Part shown: positions 7,472 to 14,834 of the stretch, in pieces
Numbering within the stretch: the first letter of the stretch is position 1
How the letters are laid out: every line of letters begins with the position of its first letter
From: Actinoplanes lobatus
Lineage (GTDB): Bacteria > Actinomycetota > Actinomycetes > Mycobacteriales > Micromonosporaceae
DNA: 64,000 nucleotides
Assembly (NCBI RefSeq): GCF_014205215.1
Contig: NZ_JACHNC010000001.1
Location: forward strand, 8,056,501-8,120,500
Direction of reading: 5' to 3'
The notes under the pieces: model-generated
Database searches by the model: none
What the model was told of the DNA's origin: nothing
Seen by the model: only the letters and a program-made list of their open reading frames with translations
Translations under genes and position numbers: made by a program

Positions 7472-8494
7472 CCGATCCGTGTCCTGGTGCTGACGTGCAG
7501 CACCCGCCCCGGCGCCCTCGGCCCGGACGTGAGCCGGTGGCTGACCGAGACGATCGCCCCGCGCGCCGCCGAGCTCGGCGCCGAACTCGTGCCGGTGGCC
7601 CTCGACGAGCTGAACCTGCCGTTCCTCGACGAGGAGGAGCCGGGTGTCCACCGGCACGAGCACACCCGCCGGTGGAGCGCGATCGTCGACGCGGCGGACG
7701 GCATCATCGCGATCACCCCGGAGTACAACTACGGCATGCCGGCGACCTTCAAGAACGCGCTGGACTATCTCAGCCGCGAGTGGGCGTGGAAGCCGATCGG
7801 TTTCGTCAGCTACGGCCACACGTCGGCGGGCACCCGCTCGGTGCAGCACGCCAAGCAGGTCGTCACCACGCTGCGCCTGGTCCCCCTGGGCGCCACGGTC
7901 GCGATCCGCATAGGCGACGGCCTGCGCCCCGACCCCGCCCACGACACGGCCGGCATCGCCCTGCTGGACGAACTGGTCCGTCTGGCCCACGCGCTGCGCC
8001 CGATGCGGGAACGCTCCGCGGCCGCTCCCGGGCCGCTCCCGGGATCCTATGCACGGCCGCTGACCTCGGACGACGCCTCCGAGGTCGCGGTGTTGCAGCG
8101 CTGCTGCTGGGTGGACGAGGCACTCGCCAACGACAGCCTGGCGATCCCGGCCCTGCACGAGTCGCTCGAGGACGTCCGCGAGTGGCTGTCGACCTGGCAC
8201 ACCACCGGCATCTGGCGCGACGGCCGCCTGCTGGGCATGGTGCGCGCCCGCCGCACCGGCACCGACTGGCACATCGGCCGGCTCGCCGTCGTCCCCGACC
8301 TCCGCGGCCAGGGCGTCGGCCGCTGGCTGCTGCGCGCCGCGGAAGCAGCCGCCGACCCCGCCTGCCACCGCGCCGAGCTCTTCACCGGCGCGAAAAGCCT
8401 GCACAACATCGCCCTCTACCACAGCGAGGGCTACCGGACGATGCCACCCGCCGGCCCCGACGGCACCACCACGCTGGCCAAACCCCTCCGCTGA
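7460..8494 (+). CDS. NADPH-dependent FMN reductase fused to GNAT acetyltransferase
   Basis: A 344-residue two-domain protein. Residues 1-180 are an NADPH-dependent FMN reductase of the flavodoxin-like fold: VLVLTCSTRPG binds FMN phosphate, and ITPEYNYGMPATFKNALDYLSREW is the signature flavin loop. Residues 195-344 are a GNAT N-acetyltransferase: IGRLAVVPDLRGQGVGRWLLRAA is the acetyl-CoA site (Arg/Gln-x-x-Gly-x-Gly/Ala) and LYHSEGYR is the usual end. A linker rich in Pro and Ala joins them. I see no frameshift at the join, so it is a true fusion. A joint role in reducing and then acetylating a nitro or quinone compound is inference. MarR-type control is likely from the divergent gene. Confidence 0.88.
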   Translation: MSTKPIRVLVLTCSTRPGALGPDVSRWLTETIAPRAAELGAELVPVALDELNLPFLDEEEPGVHRHEHTRRWSAIVDAADGIIAITPEYNYGMPATFKNALDYLSREWAWKPIGFVSYGHTSAGTRSVQHAKQVVTTLRLVPLGATVAIRIGDGLRPDPAHDTAGIALLDELVRLAHALRPMRERSAAAPGPLPGSYARPLTSDDASEVAVLQRCCWVDEALANDSLAIPALHESLEDVREWLSTWHTTGIWRDGRLLGMVRARRTGTDWHIGRLAVVPDLRGQGVGRWLLRAAEAAADPACHRAELFTGAKSLHNIALYHSEGYRTMPPAGPDGTTTLAKPLR

Positions 8495-8624
8495 AGCCGA
8501 GGTCCGTGCTTCGCTTCCGGCTTCCCTTCTCCGGTACGGCTACGCGTTCCGCCCGGGGCAGGCAGCGATCCAGCTGCCGGCTCGCGCCTTTGCCGCACGC
8601 GCCGGGCTGAGCTCGGTGGTCCAG

Positions 8625-10880
8625 CTATTCGCGGAGGCAGGCGACGGTGCGGTTCTCGTCGTCGCCGTCGACGCCGTGGGTGATGCCGGTGAAGCCGGGC
8701 CATCGCCGGGCCAGGATCTGCTCGTGGCGCAGGAACCGGACGATCGTCGCGCTGATGCGCTCGCCGGGGACCAGCAGCGGGATTCCCGGCGGGTAGGGCG
8801 TGAGCAGCACCGCGGTGGTGCGGCCGGCGAGTTCCGCCACCGGGACGTGTTCGACCTGCCCGGCCGCCATGGCGGTCCACGCCGTGGTGGGCAGGGTCAC
8901 CTGTTCGACCGGTTCGGTGTAGATCGCGGTGGACAGTTCGGCCAGGTCGGCGTCGTGGTAAGTGGTGTGCAGGGCCTCGCAGATGTCCCGGAGACCGCGT
9001 CCCACGTATCCCGGGAAGGCGGCGGCGAAGGCCGGCATCAGCCGTTCGATCTTCGCGTTCCCGGCATAGGCGCTCTTGAATCGGTGCAGTTCCGCGATCA
9101 GCGAGTTCCAGCGGCCCTTGGTGATGCCGATGGTGAACAGGACGAACAGCGAGTACAGGCCGGTCTTCTCCACCACCACCCCGTGTTCGGCGAGATAGCG
9201 CGCCAGCACCACGCCGGGGATGCTCGGTGCGCCCGGTGGGCTGAATTCGCCGTGCACGGTGAGGCCGGGCGTGGTGAGCGTGACCTTGATCGGGTCGAGC
9301 ATGGCGAATCCGTCGTCGACCCGGTCGAATCCGTGCCAGGCGGCGCCGGCCGTCAGTTCCCATTCGGATCGTTCCGGCAGTCCGGTACGGGGTGGGGTGT
9401 CCGGACCCCAGACGCCGAACCACCAGTCCGGCGATTCCGCGCCGATCCGGATGACGGTGCGGCGGAACTCCATCGCCTCGGTGATCGTCTCCTCGACGAG
9501 TGCGGGACCGCGCTTTCCGGCCATCATCTCGGCGGACACGTCACAGCTGGCGATGATGGCGTACTGCGGGCTCGTGGACGTGTGCATCCGGTACGCCTGG
9601 GCGAAGACCCGATCGTCGAAACGGCCGTCGGCGCTGTCCTGCACGAGGATCTGCGACGCCTGGGAAAGGCCCGCGAGCAGTTTGTGGGTGGACTGGGTTG
9701 CATACACCACGGTCGATGCGGTGCGGGTGCGGTCGTTGGCGACGCCGTGCATGCCCTCGTACAGGTCGTGGAAGCTGGCGTGCGGCAGCCAGGCCTCGTC
9801 GAAATGGATCGCGTCGACGACGCCGTCGAGGATCTCCCGGATCTCGTCCGCCCGGTAGATGATGCCGTCATAGGTGGACTGGGTGAGAGTCAGCAGACGG
9901 ATCCGCCGGTTCTTGTCGGCGATCAGCGGGCTCGCCTCGATCTTCTCCCGCAACGCCTCGGCGGTGAATTCCCGGCGCGGAATCGGCCCGATCACGCCGG
10001 CCCGGTTCCGCGTCGGCATCAGATAGATCGGTACGGCGCCGGTGAGCACGATGGCGTGCAGCACCGACTTGTGGCAGTTGCGGTCCACCGCGACGATGTC
10101 CCCCGGCCCGACCAGCGAGTTCCACACGATCTTGTTCGAGGTGGAGGTGCCGTTGGTGACGAAGAACAGGTGGTCGGCGCGGAACGTCTTGGCGGCCAGG
10201 CGTTCACTGTCGGCGATCGGGCCGGTGTGGTCGAGCAGCTGCCCGAGTTCCTCGACCGCGTTGCAGACGTCGGCGCGCAGCAGGTTCTCGCCGAAGAAGT
10301 CGTGGAAGAGCGTACCGATCGGGCTCTTCAGGAAACCGGTGCCACCGGAGTGGCCGGGGCAGTGCCAGGAGTAGGCGCCGTCGTTGGCGTACCGCATCAG
10401 CGCCGCGAAGAAGGGTGGCGCCAGCTGGCCGAGGTAGTGGCTCACCTCCCGCTGGATCTTGCGGGCCAGGAAGTCGGGGGTGTCCTCGTAGGCGTTGACG
10501 ACACCGTCGATGCGCGACAGCACCGACTGCGGAATCCTCCGGGCCGTCAGCTGCTCACCGAACAGCAGGATCGGCACCCGGTCGTTGTGCCCCCGGATGG
10601 CGTGCACGAACTCGGCCGCCGTGCGGATGGCGGCGGCGTCGGCGGGTTCCTCGGGCCCGTCCTGGGAGCGGCCCACGGTCAGGTGCAGCCCGTAGAGGAC
10701 GGCCGAACTGGACCGGGCCACGTGCGCCAGCATGCCCGGCCGCTCGGTGTACCGCCCCTCGTCGCCGAGGCGCCGCAGCTCCAGCCCGGTGCGGATCAGC
10801 GCGGCCTCCAGCAGTTCCAGCTGCCGCCGCGCCCCGGCGGGCCCGTCCACGGGCGTGACGATCGTGACCGGGAACGGCAA
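8625..10880 (-). CDS. Orn/Lys/Arg decarboxylase (PLP-dependent, AdiA/LdcC-like)
   Basis: A 751-residue fold-type I decarboxylase with the wing, core and C-terminal domains of the acid-inducible class. The core has SWHCPGHSGGTGF, FVTNGTSTSNKIV, IHFDEAWLPHASF (Asp for the pyridine nitrogen) and TQSTHKLLAGLSQAS, in which Lys forms the PLP aldimine. The length matches the bacterial biodegradative arginine, lysine and ornithine decarboxylases. The exact amino acid cannot be fixed from sequence. It is divergent from an APC permease, the layout of decarboxylase-antiporter pairs that consume protons or make polyamines. The 5' region holds two palindromic sites that may control both genes. Confidence 0.9.
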   Translation of the reverse strand: MPFPVTIVTPVDGPAGARRQLELLEAALIRTGLELRRLGDEGRYTERPGMLAHVARSSSAVLYGLHLTVGRSQDGPEEPADAAAIRTAAEFVHAIRGHNDRVPILLFGEQLTARRIPQSVLSRIDGVVNAYEDTPDFLARKIQREVSHYLGQLAPPFFAALMRYANDGAYSWHCPGHSGGTGFLKSPIGTLFHDFFGENLLRADVCNAVEELGQLLDHTGPIADSERLAAKTFRADHLFFVTNGTSTSNKIVWNSLVGPGDIVAVDRNCHKSVLHAIVLTGAVPIYLMPTRNRAGVIGPIPRREFTAEALREKIEASPLIADKNRRIRLLTLTQSTYDGIIYRADEIREILDGVVDAIHFDEAWLPHASFHDLYEGMHGVANDRTRTASTVVYATQSTHKLLAGLSQASQILVQDSADGRFDDRVFAQAYRMHTSTSPQYAIIASCDVSAEMMAGKRGPALVEETITEAMEFRRTVIRIGAESPDWWFGVWGPDTPPRTGLPERSEWELTAGAAWHGFDRVDDGFAMLDPIKVTLTTPGLTVHGEFSPPGAPSIPGVVLARYLAEHGVVVEKTGLYSLFVLFTIGITKGRWNSLIAELHRFKSAYAGNAKIERLMPAFAAAFPGYVGRGLRDICEALHTTYHDADLAELSTAIYTEPVEQVTLPTTAWTAMAAGQVEHVPVAELAGRTTAVLLTPYPPGIPLLVPGERISATIVRFLRHEQILARRWPGFTGITHGVDGDDENRTVACLRE

Positions 10881-10940
10881 GGCGAACGTCCTCTCGGCGG
10901 CAGGTGCATCGCCGTGACGGTAGCCAGGACGGCCCCGCTC

Positions 10941-10973
10941 CGGCCCGGAAACCGGTTACCGGTCCCCGGGCCG
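10941..10973. promoter_or_regulatory. 8-bp inverted repeat upstream of decarboxylase
   Basis: CGGCCCGG (10941-10948) and CCGGGCCG (10966-10973) are perfect reverse complements with a 17-base spacer that contains AACCGGTT. It lies between the divergent decarboxylase and permease genes and could be an operator or a leader hairpin. Confidence 0.4.
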
Positions 10974-10983
10974 GGTGACATCA

Positions 10984-10999
10984 CTCATCCGCGGATGAG
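10984..10999. promoter_or_regulatory. 16-bp perfect palindrome, candidate operator
   Basis: CTCATCCGCGGATGAG is a perfect 16-bp palindrome 74 bases before the permease start and 103 bases before the decarboxylase start. A perfect palindrome of this length in a divergent promoter region suggests a dimeric repressor or activator site. No regulator gene is adjacent. Confidence 0.55.
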
Positions 11000-11073
11000 G
11001 AGGGAAGCCACCGCCGATTCATGAAGACTCGTTGACGCGGATCCCGCGCCTGACGAGGTGAGAGTGGGCGGCG

Positions 11074-12360
11074 ATGACATCGACGGAGACCAGATATCTG
11101 ACGGTACGGCAGGCGGCGTTCATCGGTGTCGGCGCGATGGTCGGCGCCGGGATCTTCGCGCTTCTGGGCGCGGCCGGTACGGTGGCGGGCGCCGCCGTCT
11201 GGCTGTCGTTCCTCATCGCGGGCGTGATCGCGGCGTTGCAGGGCTACTCCTTCGCGAAGCTGGGCGCCCGCTATCCGTCCGCCGGCGGCCTGCTGGAGTA
11301 CGTGACCAAGGGCTTCGGCACCGGGCACGTCACCGGGGTCACCGCCTGGCTCACGTACGCGGCGAACGCCATCGTCACCGCGATGGTGGCCGTCTCGTTC
11401 GGCAGCTACGCCAGCGCGATGTTCACGAACGACGATCCCGTCTGGGCGAAGGTGTTCGCCCTCCTGATCATCGTCGTGATGACCGTGGTGAACATCGCCG
11501 GATCGGCGCTGGTCGCCCGTGCCCAGACCGTCATCGTCTACCTGGTCCTGGGCATCCTGGTGGTGTTCGCCGTGGTCACGCTCGCCAACATGGACCCGTC
11601 GCTGCTCGCGTTCTCCGGCTACCCGTCGTTGCAGGACATCATCTCCAGCGTCGCGCTCACCTTCTTCGCGTTCCTCGGCTTCGGCATCATCACCTTCACC
11701 GCGAAGGACCTGAGGCGACCCGAACGAGAGCTGCCCCGGGCGATGTTCCTCGCCCTGGCCATCGCGACCGTCATCTACGTCGCCATCGCGCTGGGTGTCT
11801 TCGGCACGCTGACCGTCGACGAGGTGATCGCCTCGGGCGACACGGCGCTGGCCGTCGCCGCGCAGCCGTCACTCGGCGACACCGGCTACTGGATGATGGC
11901 GATCACGGCCCTGTTCGCCACGGCCGGCGCCACGAACGCCGGTCTGTACCCGGCTACCGGGCTCTCCGACCGGCTCGCCGAGACCGGGCAGTTCCCGGGG
12001 CTGATGGCCCGGCGCATCGGTGGCCGCGCCCCGGTCGGGCTGCTCATCCAGGCGGGGGCGTGCCTGCTGCTGGCCGCCTTCTTCGCGCTGGACGCGATCG
12101 CCTCGATCGGCAGCGCGGTCGCTCTGCTCATCTTCACGTTCATCACCGCGGCGCACTTCCGGGTCCGGCGGGAGACCGGGGCCAGCACCGCCGTTCTCAC
12201 GCTGGCGATCGGTTCCGCGGCCGTGGTGCTGCTGACCTTCACCTTCACCACACTCATCCACGAACCGGCCTCGCTGATCACGCTGGCCGGGGTCCTGGTG
12301 CTGAGCATCGCCCTGGAAGTGGGCTGGCGGCGCACGGCGGCGGGCCGGGCCGCGAGGTAG
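11074..12360 (+). CDS. APC-family amino acid permease
   Basis: A 428-residue membrane protein with about twelve hydrophobic segments. The first helix has the APC pattern GVGAMVGAGIFALLG, whose small residues bind the substrate alpha-carboxylate and amine. KDLRRPERELPRAM in the loop after helix 6 is the family's cytosolic signature. Size and motifs fit the amino acid-polyamine-organocation family. Its place opposite a basic amino acid decarboxylase suggests uptake of the amino acid or exchange for the amine product; this is inference. The start is ATG 11074 after a purine-rich stretch. A hairpin at 12434-12475 may end the transcript. Confidence 0.88.
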   Translation: MTSTETRYLTVRQAAFIGVGAMVGAGIFALLGAAGTVAGAAVWLSFLIAGVIAALQGYSFAKLGARYPSAGGLLEYVTKGFGTGHVTGVTAWLTYAANAIVTAMVAVSFGSYASAMFTNDDPVWAKVFALLIIVVMTVVNIAGSALVARAQTVIVYLVLGILVVFAVVTLANMDPSLLAFSGYPSLQDIISSVALTFFAFLGFGIITFTAKDLRRPERELPRAMFLALAIATVIYVAIALGVFGTLTVDEVIASGDTALAVAAQPSLGDTGYWMMAITALFATAGATNAGLYPATGLSDRLAETGQFPGLMARRIGGRAPVGLLIQAGACLLLAAFFALDAIASIGSAVALLIFTFITAAHFRVRRETGASTAVLTLAIGSAAVVLLTFTFTTLIHEPASLITLAGVLVLSIALEVGWRRTAAGRAAR

Positions 12361-12433
12361 CCGCGTTGCGAAACGGTTCGACGTCGGTCGGGCTTCAGCG
12401 CGGGTGGGTGCACACGGTCGGGCTGCCGAAGCC

Positions 12434-12475
12434 GTGGTGGCCGCACACGCAAGTCGCCGCGTACGCGGCCACCAC
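12434..12475 (+). terminator. hairpin downstream of the permease
   Basis: GTGGTGGCCGC (12434-12444) and GCGGCCACCAC (12465-12475) form an 11-bp perfect stem with a 20-base loop, 73 bases after the permease stop. No T-run follows, as is common in Actinobacteria, so it is a probable intrinsic-like terminator or processing site. Confidence 0.5.
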
Positions 12476-13054
12476 CGCTATAGGACAAGCAGGCGACCAC
12501 GACATCGCCAGCGTGTGCGCCCACCCCGCCCATCGCCGTGACGGCCGCCCACCCGGCGGCTTTCGCGCCCGCTCACTCCGAGAACCCGGCCGGCCGGAAC
12601 TCCGTGTGAGCGACGGACGGGGGTATCCAACCGATCTACGCCCGGCGGGGGCGGCAAAGGCGGGAGCGGGCAGCGAGATCGCGCCGACCAGACGGGACGG
12701 GGCAGATGCGGCGGGACGACGTCACGCGTACCGGGAAAGAGCCGGAAGCGAAACGCGGACCTCAACCATGACGACGGCGCGGTGGTCTCCAGCCGCGTCG
12801 CCGGGGTCGCTCCGGCGGATCAGGTAGGGAGGTCTCCGCGGGGCCAGAGCCGGTGCCGGGCGAGACGGTCCAGGTGGTCGCGGAGTTTGCGGGAGCTTCG
12901 GCTCAGCCGTTCCCGCTCGTGGTCGGGCAGGTCGGCGAGGGCGTCCCAGACGGTCGACGAACGTTGTGCGGAGACGCTCCGGCGGGGAACCGGCCCGTGG
13001 CTCTCACGCGGCCGGCGGATGCTGCGCCGGCAAACTGGCGCATACGGTTCTACG

Positions 13055-13064
13055 TAATTACGAT
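13055..13064 (+). promoter_or_regulatory. palindrome and -10-like region of the ArsR-type gene
   Basis: CGTAATTACG is a perfect 10-bp palindrome in an AT-rich island unusual for this window. TACGAT (13061-13066) makes a good -10 box only 10 bases before ATG 13076, and no ribosome binding site is present, so the mRNA may be leaderless. The palindrome overlaps the presumed core promoter, as expected for autorepression. Confidence 0.5.
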
Positions 13065-13075
13065 ATCTTTGCGCA

Positions 13076-13579
13076 ATGACTGACGTCGACCGATGGGACG
13101 CGCTGGAGCGGCGCGTGGCTGAACTGGAGAGACGTCTCCCGGCCTCGGAAGACCGGGCGGCAGCGACACCCGATCCGGACGTCTTCTGGGCGCTCGAGGG
13201 GCTTCTCGCCAGAGTGGACGATCCCGGCGCCGTGCTGATCACCGGGCATGTCACGCTCCCCGACGGGCGCGCCGCCCGATGGCAGGAGGGTGTCGGCGTC
13301 GAGGAACTGCTGGACGGCGACTGGTCGGAGCACGTCGCGGCGCTGGTCGCGCTCGCGCATCCGGCCCGGATCCGGCTGGTCCAGCACGTATTGCGCGGGG
13401 CCGCCACCGCACAGGAGCTGACCGGCATCGAGGGCATGGGCACCAGCGGTCAGGTCTATCACCACCTGCGCCAGCTGGTCGCCGCCGGATGGTTGCAGAC
13501 GATCGGGGGCAGCCGCTACGAGGTTCCGGTCGCCCGCATCGTTTCCCTGCTCGCCACGATCCTGGGAACCCGCCGGTAG
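13076..13579 (+). CDS. ArsR-like winged-helix transcriptional regulator
   Basis: A 167-residue protein. The N-terminal third is a heptad-like helix (WDALERRVAELERRL) followed by a small beta-rich segment. Residues 85-160 form an ArsR-type winged helix: ALAHPARIRLVQHVLRG, then TGQ/SGQVYHHLRQLVAAGWL as the recognition helix, then the wing. The metal-binding Cys motif of ArsR/SmtB is absent, so it probably senses another signal or a protein partner. The start lies 10 bases after a -10-like box with no ribosome binding site, so a leaderless transcript is likely. No obvious target gene adjoins it apart from the membrane protein downstream. Confidence 0.75.
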   Translation: MTDVDRWDALERRVAELERRLPASEDRAAATPDPDVFWALEGLLARVDDPGAVLITGHVTLPDGRAARWQEGVGVEELLDGDWSEHVAALVALAHPARIRLVQHVLRGAATAQELTGIEGMGTSGQVYHHLRQLVAAGWLQTIGGSRYEVPVARIVSLLATILGTRR

Positions 13580-13705
13580 AGCGGGATCCATCCGAAGTAC
13601 TCCGTCCGGGATGAGGGCGGGCGGCGCCGAACGCGGTCCACTGAAGGCCGAGAAGTCGATCCTCACGCAGACGGGATCGGCGATCCCCTTCGGAAGGAGG
13701 CCGAC

Positions 13706-14119
13706 GTGTTCGACGACAACGGTTCATTCCTGCTCGCGATGTTCGAGTTCTTCATCTTCGTCGCCTGGTTCATGTGCCTGTTCTGGGTCTTCGGCGACCT
13801 GTTCCGGGACAAGGACCTCAGTGGCGTCGCCAAGACCCTCTGGACCCTGTTCCTGGTCTTCCTGCCGATCCTCGGCATGCTGGTCTACCTCATCGCCCGA
13901 GGCGGCGGCATGACCGAACGGGCGCTCGCCGCCCAGGCCGAGGCAGTAAAGCGGCAGAACGCCTACATCCGGGAGGTCGCGGCGCCGGCCGCCACCACCC
14001 CCACCGACGAGATCGCGTCCGCCAAGAATCTGCTCGACGCCGGCGCCATCAGCGCCGCCGAATTCGAGCAGCTGAAGGCGAGCGCCCTGGCCAAGACCAC
14101 GGCCGCCGCGGCCGCCTAG
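13706..14119 (+). CDS. PLDc_N/SHOCT-domain membrane protein
   Basis: A 137-residue protein. Residues 8-30 and 43-65 are hydrophobic helices, the second ending LPILGMLVYLIARGGG as in PLDc_N mini-domains. A linker helix follows, and the last 35 residues (SAKNLLDAGAISAAEFEQLKASAL) are a SHOCT domain, a short C-terminal helical module that typically binds other subunits. The GTG start at 13706 has an excellent GGAAGGAGG site at 13692-13700. The role is unknown, and related proteins are common in Actinobacteria. A strong hairpin at 14148-14200 follows the stop. Confidence 0.8.
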   Translation: MFDDNGSFLLAMFEFFIFVAWFMCLFWVFGDLFRDKDLSGVAKTLWTLFLVFLPILGMLVYLIARGGGMTERALAAQAEAVKRQNAYIREVAAPAATTPTDEIASAKNLLDAGAISAAEFEQLKASALAKTTAAAAA

Positions 14120-14147
14120 CGGCGGACCGTCCAGGCGAGCCCCCGGT

Positions 14148-14200
14148 CGCCGCCCGTGTGCCGTATCGCGAACCAGCCGCGGTACGGCACCCGGGCGGCG
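14148..14200 (+). terminator. long two-part hairpin after the PLDc_N/SHOCT gene
   Basis: CGCCGCCCG (14148-14156) pairs with CGGGCGGCG (14192-14200), and GTGCCGTA (14158-14165) pairs with TACGGCAC (14183-14190), with a one-base mismatch between them and a 17-base loop. The 17 paired bases directly after the stop make a strong terminator that isolates the downstream conflict module. Confidence 0.65.
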
Positions 14201-14447
14201 GTCCTGCGGGTGAGGAGCGGCGCTGGGCCGGTGTCGTTGACGATCGGGTGGCCCGCCTCGAATTCAGGCTCGAGATTAGGAGACCCGAACGGCTGGCGGG
14301 CGGCCGCGAACAGGGTCGCACCCCCGTCGCCGCTCCGTGGCTCACCGGCTTCACCCGTGCGGGTTCGGCTATTCGGGCCGGATCCTCCTCGCTGCCTTCC
14401 CGGCCATTGGATTGGTCCGTCAGACTCCGATAGGCCGTTACCGGCAA

Positions 14448-14464
14448 TGCGCCACAAGGGCGCA
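14448..14464 (+). promoter_or_regulatory. small hairpin before the EACC1-like start
   Basis: TGCGCC (14448-14453) and GGCGCA (14459-14464) are reverse complements with a 5-base loop, 20 bases upstream of GTG 14485 and just before its GAGAAGGA ribosome binding site. It may be an operator half-site pair or a leader stem. Confidence 0.35.
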
Positions 14465-14484
14465 CGCCGAGAAGGAATCGACAC

Positions 14485-14832
14485 GTGCGAACAGTCAATA
14501 TCACCGTCGAATCGAATGGCGGGCAGGGGCTCCGGCATCTTTCCGACTGGCTCCTCCGCGCCCCCGCGATCCGTATGCACGGAAACGTACGAACGATCAT
14601 GGCCCCGCCGCAGCCTGAACGCATGACCGTCGGAGTGGCCGACTACATCGAGATGGCGCTCGGCGCGGGGCTCTCGATGGCGCAGATCATCGTCACGATC
14701 ATCGGTTGGCGCCGCTCTCAGCCGCCGCATCAGCGATTGAGCGTCACGGTCACCAACGGCGAGAAGACTATCGTCATCGACACCGACGACCCTGGGATCG
14801 CCGAAGATATCGCCCGCCAATTGGGCAGTTAA
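14485..14832 (+). CDS. EACC1-like effector-associated protein
   Basis: A 115-residue protein. It starts RTVNITVESNGGQGLRHLSD, has a central amphipathic segment (ADYIEMALGAGLSMAQIIVTI) and ends in a beta-rich stretch with SVTVTNGEKTIVIDTDD. This plan matches the effector-associated constant component 1 (EACC1) family, small proteins recognised by comparative genomics as near-constant partners of caspase, trypsin and other effectors in bacterial NTP-dependent conflict systems. GTG 14485 has GAGAAGGA at about 14469-14476. Only 2 bases separate its stop from the caspase-WD40 gene, so the two are translated as a unit. Its molecular role is not established; an adaptor for the peptidase protein is the simplest inference. 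Confidence 0.75.
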   Translation: MRTVNITVESNGGQGLRHLSDWLLRAPAIRMHGNVRTIMAPPQPERMTVGVADYIEMALGAGLSMAQIIVTIIGWRRSQPPHQRLSVTVTNGEKTIVIDTDDPGIAEDIARQLGS

Positions 14833-14834
14833 CA

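Larger units (their letters stand above)
12361..13075. other. 715-bp region without a convincing gene
   Basis: No reading frame here has both a start with a ribosome binding site and protein-like composition. A minus-strand stretch at about 12820-12975 reads plausibly as a helical protein tail (DLPDHERERLSRSSRKLRDH) but has no ATG, GTG or TTG in a sensible place, so it may be a decayed gene end. The rest holds the hairpin at 12434-12475 and, at the right end, the AT-rich promoter of the ArsR-type gene. Confidence 0.5.
14120..14484. other. 365-bp intergenic region upstream of the conflict module
   Basis: I see no gene here. A minus-strand frame that ends at 14116 looks protein-like for a few dozen codons but has no start codon with a binding site, and its best part is the arm of the hairpin at 14148-14200. 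The region otherwise holds a small hairpin at 14448-14464 just before the EACC1-like gene. Confidence 0.5.

Noticed and set aside
12820..13443. A 207-codon minus-strand frame whose last 50 residues look protein-like
   Set aside because: It runs opposite to and through the ArsR-type gene, and no ATG, GTG or TTG with a binding site precedes the plausible part. At most a decayed gene end.
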